From NCBI GenBank assembly GCA_038380795.1, contig CM076270.1:23514001-23578000 (forward strand): a DNA stretch of 64,000 nucleotides, in the 5' to 3' direction. Shown here one piece after another: positions 49,901 through 61,900 of this stretch; position 1 is the first letter of the stretch; each line of letters begins with the position of its first letter. The notes under the pieces were generated by a model. That model did not search any database, had not been told where the DNA came from, and was given only the letters and a program-made list of their open reading frames with translations. This DNA comes from Pyrocephalus nanus. Lineage: Eukaryota > Chordata > Aves > Passeriformes > Tyrannidae. The position numbers were made by a program, and so were the translations under genes.

Positions 49901-52900
49901 GGCAAATTTTGACAACTGAAACTTACTTGCATTAATATAGTTAAATTCCTGAAATATTTATTTTTTAGATAGATTATTTAAAAGAGATCAGGAATACAAC
50001 ATTCAGATCTCCTTTGGGGTTTTTTTTTTTGTTAAGTTTTGTAATCTTCTGAGTGTTTCCAGACTTGGTAAATGAGTGCTGCAGGTTCCATTAGAACATC
50101 ATTTGGCCAGATGTCTGGTTTGTGCTACCAATTCACAACCTCTTCTGCTTTGCTTTTGTTGTTCCAGCTGGTTTTGGTTAATGCTCCTATGTGGGCAGCA
50201 TCTGAAGGTTGGGCAGCTTGCTGAGCCAGCTCTGGGTTGCTGCTGTGGTGATTCAGGAAGGTTGCAAGCCTTCAGAAAAGCTCCAGAGAAGGTGTTTCTG
50301 TGCCCATGAGCATCATTTACCAACTCCCCTGTCCCTTTTGCATCAGGAGGGGTGAACAGTGTGCCTGTTAAACACCACCTGACCACTTACTCCAGGAATT
50401 ATGGAAGAAAACTATTTTTAAAAGGGCCATTTAGCCCTGAACATATTGTGGAAAGAATTTGAAAATGAGCCTTAAGCACCATTTCAACTGTAGAGGCAGA
50501 ACTATAAACTGATAGTTGGGGATGCTTAATTCTAAATAATGTTGCAGGGTATGACTTTGCATTTCTCAGCATAACTCAGAATGTGGTTTATCCAAACCAA
50601 AACGTTTGAATCCATTTAAATGCCCTCTGGATGTAGCTGCTGCCATTGGAGGAGGCCAGATAACTTCTTGTGGGCTTTGAGAAATCAAATTGAAAAGTTA
50701 ACCAAGTCTGCAATTTCTCCTAATACAGCAGTTCATTTTACTTAGGGTTTTGTGATACTGGAATCTTTCTCCAAGTGCTTTCTCAAAGCAGTTCCAATAC
50801 TTTGGTTCTCACAGAGCCCCCTCAGTGTGACTTTGACTGTACACTTGAATATTGCTTTGAACTGCCATCCAGAGAGCTGTAGTTCCCATCTGCTCCAGGG
50901 ACTTACATCATGTTGGATCCATGGATGTATCAGTGTGTGATGAGGCAGGACTTAAATAAAATTTTTAAAAAGACAGGGCTGTTTGGGGGTTATTTCACTG
51001 ATCTGGTGTTTCCTTTTCCTCACAGTATAAAGGAGTGCCACGGGTTGCCTCTTATAAACGGACAGAACTGTGACCCTTATGCTACAGTCTCTCTTGTGGG
51101 GCCTTCCAGGTAACATTGCAGAATTAATCAGCCTAAAATGCTGTGACTTTTGAATTGCAAAAGGAGGTCGTGGGTTTTGAGCAAAAGCTTTAAAACAGAA
51201 GAATCTTGAAACATGCCCTCTTCTACTGGCACTGTTCTTCCACCTTCCCCACCATCCCCTCAGGGCTGGGATGGTGTTTGGTGTGTCTGATTGGCCTGCA
51301 CTGCTCAGGAACCACTTGGCACTCCGTTCTTTCTTAGGTTTCTTGATTTCTGCACTGTGCTTCCTATTAATTCCTGTAAAATTCCCATATGGGATGGTGC
51401 AGTTAATTGCTTACCTTGCTCTCTTTTAAAGACTGTGGAAGGGTTGTCCCTGAGCAAGCCCTGCATGGGGCATTTTTTTCCTCCTTGGTAACACATGATC
51501 ACATTTTTTTTTTTTAGGTTTGCCTTGGGGTTCTTTTTGACAGGGTCTTTTTGGTTTGATTTGGCTGTTTGGGGTTTTTTTTTTTGTGCCCGTCATCCCT
51601 GGGGGAAGCTTGAGGCTGATTGCCAGAGAAGGAGGATTGACACATATTCACTGTTTGAGTCCTGTGACGTGGATGGAAGTGGGAGATTGTTGGTCCCACA
51701 GAATATTTGGCTTGTTGTATAGGAATATATGTGCAATTCTGACAGAAATTCCTGATTAGGATTTTCCAGTCTCATGCACGTGTGACTCACATGCCATGAC
51801 TGGAATATTTATATGCCTGAAAACAGGTAGTTGATCCATTCTTCTCCCTTTATCTGTTTTTCCCCACATTGTATATTTGTGTTCCTTTTAAAAAGCGTTT
51901 TTATACTATCATGGGCCTTTGCTAAATGAAAAAAAAAACACCTTGTATTCTTCTATAAAACTTGTAAAATTAAAAAAAAACCCCAAACCCAACCCCCAAG
52001 CAAGTGGGGAGCAGTTGTTTTGTTTGACCCTGTCCTGCTCAGAATCTGACACTGGCAGTGATTGCTTTCAGAGAAATCCTCCAGTCTTGGGTAACCTTTA
52101 TCTGCAAAGAAGTGGTGGCTGTTTCCCCAACAGAAGAGGGTGGGGGAAAACTGAAGTTGCAGTAGAACAAGATGGGGAAAAGCTTGAGAACTGCAGGCAG
52201 TTTTCAGTTAAAGAATTTTAAATTTTAAATGCATTAGAAATTGTTGGTATATTTTAATTGATGTGTGTAAGTTTTATTTGTTTGGGAAATTAAATGCAAA
52301 CTTTGAGCTGGATAGATGCAGAATTAACTGGATACAGTATTTCAAATTTTAGCTCTTCAAACTATATGGTGACGATGAATTAATTGTATTTTAAGATTTT
52401 TCCTCTCTTTCTAAAATAAAAAACAAATGTTCTAACTTAAATGAAGGGGCCCTTCTTGACGGCAGAATGTCTTTATAATTGTGTGTTGAAGTTGTCTATG
52501 GTAAAAATGTTACCATATTGGAACAGGAATGACCAAAAGAAGACCAAAGTCAAGAAGAAAACCAGCAATCCGCAGTTTAACGAAACCTTTTACTTTGAGG
52601 TAACTTCTCGTGTGGTGTTCTCCCTGTCTTATCTATTTTGTGCAATCCCTCAAATATTTTTAATAACCTAACACAGAAAGCTCTCAAATGTAAGTGCATG
52701 ACACTTAAATTTCTGACTGCCAGACAATGGCACTGCCCTTCAGTTGCTGTGTGAAAAATGACTTCTTCACAAGCACATCTGCGAAGGTAATTCATTATCT
52801 GGAATTACCTGTTGCCATCAGTAGTTCTGAGACAGCTTTCACCTGTCCTGTGGAATCCTAGTTAAATATTTTCAAGATCAAGTCAAAAAATCCGGACAAC

Positions 52901-55900
52901 TTAGATCTTTAATGAAGTAATGTAGTGATTATACTCCCAAAAAAGTTTATTTTAAAGAAGTTAACACTGTTGTTATTTAGGAGTTGATTTAATTTTATAG
53001 ACGTTATCCTGCAATAAATTATAAGTTTAAATGTTCATCTGATTTGTCTTAGTGGTAATAACTCTATTCTCATTTAAGCATGCTACACTGAGAGTTGGAA
53101 GGAGCACAACTATTGCATGTGCCTCAAATGTGTTTAATTTACTGTGTTTTGTGTGGAGTGTCAACATCTGGTGTGTGTCTCAGTTCCCTGAGTGTCATTT
53201 CTTAGGAGGGAAGATGTTAGGATAAGAATGTGCTCCAAAGCACCCTGATAACTTTATGACTTCTGATGGATTGGATGGAGTGGAGAATGCAGTCAGTGTG
53301 TTAGAACTGGGGCAAGAAGAATGGACTTCTAATTTATTGTTTCTTTAAACCTTTCAGAACTAACCCCAGTCCTTTCTTGGGGCTTGTGCTAAAACCAGAG
53401 GAATCATGTCCTGCTCCCTGTTGTTTTTCCTGATCCATCTGTCCTGTGATTCCCTGAGATGTCAGCCAGCCCTCAGGAACCCTTCTTGCCCCAGTTTTCA
53501 CCTGCTTGCTGGCAAAAGGCAGTTTGGTCAACAGAGCTTGCTCCTTTTTAGAGGGAACAGTAATTATTTATCTGTGTTAGAGGTAGAGGGTTTTCTTTGA
53601 TTTTTGACATTAATAAAATATCAGGAAAAAAAATGTGTTAATAGGAGGAATTTCCCTGCAGGTGACCAGGTCCAGCAGTTACACCAAGAAGTCCCAGTTT
53701 CAGGTCGAAGAAGAAGATATTGAGAAGCTGGAAGTCAGGTAAGTCACGTGGATTAGAAAGTGCTGTCATAGAATCATTAATAAATCATAGTATTTTATCA
53801 TGGAGACAATAAATATGTTTTATCTTAGAGTAGCTCCAGAGAATTACTGATCAGACTTGCAAATACTCCAAGTTTGGTCCCTTTTCTGCTCCTCTGCCCT
53901 CAGAGCAGCTCTGTCTGTGCTAATTCAGTGTAGTCAGGACAGCTGAGCCCCATTCTCACTTTAACTGTGCTCCTGCACATCCAGGCACCACATCTGCTGA
54001 ATCACAAAGGCCAGCATGTTTGGGCATCAGGAGAATTTAGCAGTTAATTTTAAATAGCCATCATAGAACTAACTTAGTACGTGCATTAGCTTCATTAATT
54101 AGAATTGTGTATTTCTTTATAGATATAAATATATTTAGAAAAAACAGTCATGCCCCAACAAATATAGTTGTCTTTTGTTTTTGTTCTTTTTTTTGTTTTG
54201 TTTTTGTTCCTAACACCTGCTGTCTGTCAGAAATGTCAGAGAGGTAAGAAGTGACAGAACAAAGGCAAGGTGCATGTCTGGAGTGGTTCCTTTGGAGGTT
54301 GTGAGCGTTGGAGCTGCTGCTTGGACAGACAAGAGCATGTGTTGGTGTGGCATTGCAGTGTGCCAGGGTCTGGCAGTCAGACAGAGATGTAAATACACGG
54401 TTAAAAAGCTCACTGGAATTGCCTCAGAAGAAATGTGCACAGTTTTGGGGGTGGAGGCTGCTCAGAACCCGTCCATATTGCCAGTGTCACTTTAATTTAC
54501 TGATGCAAGGTCTGCCAGTCTAACTTTCACTGTTTGTTTAGCTGTTCTTTCTGGGTTAATCAAAGCCACTTGTTTGATTCTTCTTGATTTGTTTAGAATG
54601 GAGTGAGATCTCTAACATTTGCTGCCTGCATGCATGTGGATTAGTGCTGTAAGGCAGTTATTGTTAAATTATTTCTCTCTGGGGGAAAAGAAAATGAAAC
54701 TGTGTTCTTATTTGCAGGGTTGACCTGTGGAACAATGGGAATCTGGTACAAGACGTCTTTCTAGGAGAAATCAAAGTTCCTGTGAAGGTGTTAAGAAATG
54801 ATTCCTTTCAAGCATGGTGAGAAATGGTGGTTCAGAAGTGAATTTGCTTGTCTTGCACATTTTCCCTTGCAAAGGCTATGGTTTATTCTACCTGTTCATT
54901 AAACTGTGTCTTGCTGTTTTGTAGTCAGGGTAAATCATGTTTTTAGAGTTTCCCTGCTAAGTTCACCTTGCCAGAGGGTGCATTTGGCTCTTCTCTTCCC
55001 CCCTCTGCCCAAGGTCATGGAATAATTGCTGTGTTTGAGGGGGAAGACTGAGTGTAACTATTTTTTGGTCAGCTTGCTGGATGTACAGATTTTTCAGCCT
55101 AACCTGCCAACTTGGAGTCTCTCAGAATTGAATCACAATTAAATTTCTAAGCTGGACTTTCAGAACGACTGATGAAGAGTTTATTTAATCCTTAAAGTAT
55201 GGCTTTTTTTCCTTCCTTGGGGATGTTCTAGAAGCATCTTCTGGCACTGACCCAACATAATTTCAGGGAAGCAGGCACAGAAGCTGGAAGGGTAAGGCAT
55301 GAGGGGAGTTTAGGGAAGAAAGAGCTCAGTTTGTAACAGCAGCATTTCCCTTCTGACTTCCCTGCAAGCAGGAACCCATCCCTCACCCTTTGCTGTCCCA
55401 AATGCTCAGCAGCAGGAAGTGATGAGGGCAAGAGATCTGAGTGCCTCAAAGTGTGCAGAATATCCTGCTTTTAGTGAACCTCCCTCTCCAGAAAGAAGCC
55501 TGGAGGGAGCCCTGGTGTGTCCACACAGAAAATGCCCAGGAAGGCAGTGGGGAGATGGAATTCAAGGTGCTCTGTGTCCCCTCCTCAGGCCCTGAATGTC
55601 CAAGCTGAGCTCAGACTCTCGTGTGTGCCTGTGATCCTGTGATAACAAACGTTTGTGCTGGGAGTTGCTGGTTTTTCCACAGTGTGTTGCAGACACAGAC
55701 TCGTTCTGCCAGTGCTCTGATCGACAGCTGTGGCCACATTAACATAATGACACTGCTCTGTTAACCACCTGCAAAGAGAGAGATTCATCAGCACGGGCTC
55801 ATTACCGGTGTGTTGAGTTTGGGGAGGTTTTTGGACTGGCCTGACTCACACCCAGTTCACTGGAAGGACTGGTGGATAGAGTGGGTTGTGTCTGCTGATA

Positions 55901-58900
55901 ACCTTACACTCAACATCCCCACATCCAGTTATGATCTGCTTAGCAAAAACAGTTCTGGGATTGAAAATAACTAATTTTATATACTCTTACTAATTTGCAT
56001 AATATGTTTTTGAACGTGGCCGAAGCACAGCACATAAAGCATTAGCACTACTTCTAAATATTGGGAAAATAAGCCTAAGAGTCGTGCTGTTGAGTAGAGG
56101 TTCTCCTGGTAAATCAGTTTTATTTTATTATTGCACACCTTCATGGGCACTGCATCTGATAATGAAAAGAAAAAGCAGTCTGATCTCTGGACTGTAGAGG
56201 CACAAACCCACATGATTGTAAAAGCATATCTGAAGGCAGGATTTCAGTTTGCTGGGGTGAATGTTGAAGCTGTTCTGTGACAATGCTTAAAAGCTGGTAA
56301 CATTTTTGTGGGGCTGCCCCTCCTGTTGGAACAGAGTGGAACTACAGCAAAAGCCAGTGGAGGTTTGTTTTCTGTGTTTTGTTTTAAGAGCAGAAAAACA
56401 CCCACTTTTTTCCTTTATCCTATTTCTCAAGAATGCAGCCTGCTAATATTATGTATTTTTCCTTGTTTCAGACTAGGCCATTTAAAATTCTTTACCCTGG
56501 CTGTTCCATTTGCAGTGTCCACCACCCTAAATTTAACCTGGATGTGAAATGAGATGGCCCAGTGTCATTTCAAACTATTCCTGCTATTCCAGCTAGCCTA
56601 AAAAAAAGTATAGCCTATTTTCCTGTTTGGAAAGAGAGGAAAAAATAAGTAGAAATTTCAGTATGTGCTAAAGATGTATTAAGTGCTGCTCAATATTTTT
56701 TCTTTTGTCTCATTTTTTCGCAGTTTTCAGACTTAGTGTGTGCCTACTGAAATAATTGAGATACTTTATTGTACAATTAGTCAAATGAATGAGATGGGAA
56801 TCTGATAGTTTAGAATTGCCCTGTTGCTCACAGGTACTTACTTCAACCCAAAGAAAATGGAAACAAGTCTTCTAAAACGGATGATTTGGGATCACTCAGA
56901 TTAAACATCTGTTACACTGAAGACTGTGTACTTCCATCTGAATACTACACTTCCCTAAGGAACTTGCTGCTAAAATCTTCAGATGTTCAGGTACTTTTTG
57001 GAAAATTTCTTTCAAGTGAAAACTTACAATGAAATGGGCAGTCCTGTGTGAGATACAAGTGTGAATTACTCGTGTCCAGATAATTGGGTTTGTTCCTTTG
57101 AGGTAATGACTTCTGTCACACCCAGATGAGCAGCTTGTAGAGCTTTTACTTCTGCAAAGTACCAGGATTTTCTTCTTGTTTTAGAAGAGCTGGCAGAGGC
57201 AGTGAAATGGCCTGTGCTGTGTGGCTGGAGGAGATAAAATACTTGTGTTAGTTGCTCTTTTCAACACTGTTTTTCCACTGGCTGCTGTTGGCTTCCTGCA
57301 TTTAGAGGTTTTCCAGGGACATTGATCCCTTATTGGCACTGAAGAGGCAGATAATTAAAAAAAAAATTATCTGCTTCAGAAGTTGTTTTTAATTCTAGTT
57401 GTGAATTGCTTCTGCCTTCCCCGGCGTGTTGATCAGCATGACTGGGTTTCTCCACATGGTGACAAAGAGCAAGTGTGGAAGGTGGTTTGTGTAACACTGG
57501 GACAGGAATCAGAGTAACCAGGCTTGATATTCTCAGGACTTTTATAGCTTTTCATCCCTTCAGTGTCAGTGAAGCACTGGCAGAGGAGAAGGGGGATAAA
57601 TCAAGAGGAGGCAGATGTGACTGAAGTTTTTGCTGGCCCATGTTCAAACACTGCTTCGATGGAATTCGGGAAGAGCTGAGTGTGTAGGCACTGGCAGTCA
57701 GCAGCTCTCTTTCTTACTTAAATGAAATAATTTCGGTTTTTTATTGAAATTCCCAACTGTACAGTGACAACAGACCCTTCAGAAGGGTGGGAACTTCTGA
57801 TGTCCCCTGATTAGAGTTTTCAAAGTCCTATAAAGATACATGGCATTATAGCAGAGCAATTGCTTCCTGCCTCTTACTTAGATTTGGGACAGAGCCATAC
57901 TCTGACCCTTTAGGGAGAACGAGGAGGAGAATGAGGACCTGCTGAATTCCATTCTTAAATGTCAATTAGAGTAGATAATGCCGATTTTCAATGAAGTCAC
58001 TGCATAACGGAAGCTTTGAATTGCCACGTTATACAGCAAATATTGAAACTTTCAGTTAGCAAACTGTGTGTGTGGTCTCGTTAGATCTGACCTGCACTTT
58101 GTCAGATGCATAAAAACATTGAACTGCTCCACTGATGGTCTCATCCTCTGCTCTCCCAGCCCATTTCTGCCTCTGCTGCCTACATCCTGAGCGAGGTGTG
58201 TCGGGACAAGTACGACGCCGTCCTGCCCCTCGTGCGACTCCTGCTGCACCACCACAAGCTGGTCCCCTTTGTTGCTGCAGTGGCAGAGCTGGATCTGAAG
58301 GACACCCAGTATGTATTTCGTGCTGATTGATTCATTTCATGCCCTCTAACATTTTTCTTCAGGGGGCTTCGTGACACGACACTGAGAAGTAAAAGTGTTG
58401 ATTTTTTTTGTGTCTCTCACTGTGTAAAACTGGCTAAAGGCATCCACCTTTTAATGCTGGTTTATAAAAACATCACTTTGAATTTGGGGGTCAGAGTTAA
58501 TGGTTGTGTGCAATTTGGTAACCTTTTGTCTAAGAGCATGTAGTTTTTATTTTAAAAAATTCAGCCACTCTTTGAATTTTCCTGGTCATTGGATTGGAAC
58601 TTATGAACTTAGATGGAACTAATTAAATGGAACATTTTTTTTAAATTGCTGAGAATCTTATCCTGTTTCTTTAATATGGGACTTAAATGAGGGCTGCTGT
58701 TTTTCTGCAGTAATGAAGAACATGCCCAAGTGGTGGTGTATGGGCTGTGAATTTGCAGTTCAGTGGTTAGGGCAGACATGAAGGAGACCTGAGGAGCAGC
58801 CACTGAGGGGCCAGGTCATGGCCAGGGGAGGTGTGGAAGGGATTCTGCCAGCACAGGACAGTTCAGTTCAAGGCTGGCTTGCTCTTGATTTAAATAAGGT

Positions 58901-61900
58901 GAAGCAGCTGAACTCTGTGGAAGGAGGTGACTCACAGAAATTCATTTTCTAAACTGCATTTTAGTGCACACATTCCACTGTAACTGAACTGTGACAAAGC
59001 CTAAACTAAATCCCTCAGATTGGAAATACATACTTGGCACAGCTGGCTCTCAGTTTTCTTCAAGAGCTCTAAGGAGTAAAAAGCCTAACCCTGGATTAAA
59101 TATGTTTTGGTTTAAGTGGCTGAGTGTATTGGGGTGGTGTAGCAGTGCTTATTGCAGCTCTGAGATTTTTCTCACCATGATTACTGGAGGAGGAATTGGG
59201 CCTTAGTGAGGTACAATTTCCATTATTTTGGAGTTTTCTCTGATTGTACTTCATCACATTCCAGACTGCACTGCAACTTCCACTGTCTGAAACGTCTTCG
59301 GGTTTTTCTTAGGGTTTTATTTACATTTCTGGCTTTGGTAGTAGCTGTAATAACATTCTTGTTTCTTCTCTTCTGTTCCTGCCATTGCAAGCTCAGGATC
59401 TAGGTTCTGGGATTTCTGACTGAAATACAGGAAAAAATATTTTTAAAAACATTATGTAACAGCGAGATGAAGTGTTAATTGAATTTTGTAGCCGAACTTC
59501 TTATTTTTATCCCTGTTGAAGTAAAATCCATTCTTTTCTTTGCAGAGAAGCAAACACAATCTTCAGAGGCAACTCATTAGCAACTCGGTGTGTAGATGAA
59601 ATGATGAAAATAGTGGGGAAGCACTACCTGAAGGTTACTTTGAAGCCTGTTATTGATGAGGTAAGTTATCCTACCAGAACTCTTGTCAGGACACTCAGCC
59701 CTCGGGGCTATCCTGCCTTTCTGATAAACATCCTGCTTCCAGCTCTGTCTGTGGTGGGAGTCACTCAGGGGAGGGGATTCCAGAGGAAAGGTAAATTGAG
59801 CAATAATAGGTTCAGTTTAGTGGGAGGAGCTGCTTTTTATTATTCCAGATGCTTCAAAAAAAAATCAGAGACAGTTGTTTCATGTAGATAATTGATCCAT
59901 TAAAAAAGACACAAAGGTGAGGATGATCATTTCATGCTGCTGTGGATAGTTAGGCCCTATTTAGAGGTTTCCTAAACCTAGGACAGAGTCTGGTTTGAAA
60001 TGGGTGCATTTCTGTGCTCTCTGTCTGCAAAGTTGAACTCCTCTAGTTTTGTTTTGTTGGTTTGTTCCAGATCTGTGAGTCTCCTAAGCCCTGTGAAATA
60101 GATCCCATCAAACTGAAAGAAGGGGATAATGTAGAAAGCAACATGGTGAGTTTCCTAATTGATTTTTACTACTTTGAATTTTCTCAAAATCTGAAAGAAA
60201 AGCATTTTAAAAGCAGCTCTTTGTGATGGAAAGTGAGTAACTTACAGTAGCAGTGTAATTCTCTGATTTCAGAGTAAACTGTATTTCCTTATCCCTCTTT
60301 ATGAAGGCAGCAATGGAAAAGTCCAGTGGAAAACAGGATGGGATGGAGAAACTAAAGAAGATTAGTCTTTCTTACCAGTTTTTTCGGGTGTTTTGATTCC
60401 TGATGTTCTGTGCTCAGCATCTAGATTATGATGTGCCTAATTAGAACTGCTTTAGCATTTTTTATTGAAGTTTTGCTTGCTGCTTGCCTGTTATTAGACG
60501 ATGATGATGTTCAATTTTTAGTTGCTGCAGCAAGTTAATATTTACATGGTATACATGTAAAGTGTTCCTTCTTTGTTGTCAAATTACAAAGCAGATATTG
60601 ATATATGGTTGTGTATTGCCAGACAGTGATTATATACTTTATTGTAAGTGAATTACCTTTTAACACTAGTAATGCCATATAAACATTATGAGACTTTTTA
60701 ATTATGCACTGTGCTAAAATTCAGAATTAAGTAGTCAGGCGGTGTTTGGAAAGAAAATAAGTGCAGTGTTCTAACACAGAATGTGCCTGTTGCTGGTCTG
60801 AGGCAGTGCCTGTGCTCACTCCTGCAGGACAATCTCCGTTATTACGTGGACAAAGTGTTCCGGGAAATCGTGCAGTCCAGCATCAGTTGTCCCACCCTCA
60901 TGTGTGATGTTTTTTATTCCTTGAGGCATCTGGCTGCCAAAAGATTTCCAAGTAAGTGTCCTCTAAAATACTTTTGGAAGTGGTGTTCAGAGGGAAACTT
61001 CTCTTCTGCAGTGGGGATGAAATCCTTGCCTTGCCTAAAGCTGGGCCCTGAACCTCTCACTTTGCCAGTCAGGCATTTGTTTGTTTGTCTGGGAGTTGTG
61101 GTGAAGCTTTGTGGTCACTCAGCAGGACACAGAAATGGAGGGGGTCAGAAATTGCAAAAGAGCAGCAAATGAAAAGTTACCAAAAAAAGTGTGAGGTAGA
61201 AGAAGAATAATAATAGAATAGTACTAATTGAATAGAATAGAAGAATGGTACAGGAAGTGATTTGTTTGAGAGATGTGTCAAATTTGTAGGAGCTGTCCTG
61301 TTTATTGCTTCCAGAAAAGCAAGATGTGCACCTGAAAATGAATTCCCCATTTGTATCTTTACATGATCTGCCACTCTGCTAAGTGTGACCAGCACATCCC
61401 TAATTTTCTGCAGTCAGCTTTCCTACTGCTGCTGTACTACTTATGGGTAGTTTGGAGGAGGGGGATAATAAAAAAATATTGAATGGGTTTGTAAACATGA
61501 CCCATAGTAGAACAACTTTATTCTTTCAGAGTAGTTTTAGTGTAGGAATAATGTGGTAGGTCTGAGATACTCTTCCACTTGAGTCAGTTAAAATCTGAAG
61601 TGTCATGTAATAAGCTCCAGGTGAATATTATGCTTCTCATAATGTGGAAGATTTCTCTGATTCATGTTTGTCACTGAGACTGAAGCCGTAGTTGCTCTGG
61701 TTTAGTCAGTCTTTTTTAGAACAGCTGACTTCCCAGATCAGACTCAAGTGGTCATTACAGTAAGAATGTGATCCCACTCTATTTCCCAATATAAAAGTGT
61801 AAATATACTCATAATATTAAATGAGAAATCCTCACTTACACTATCAAAGTTATAGAATACCGTGGTTTTATGAAGCAGTTCAGAACTGGAATTAAACTTG

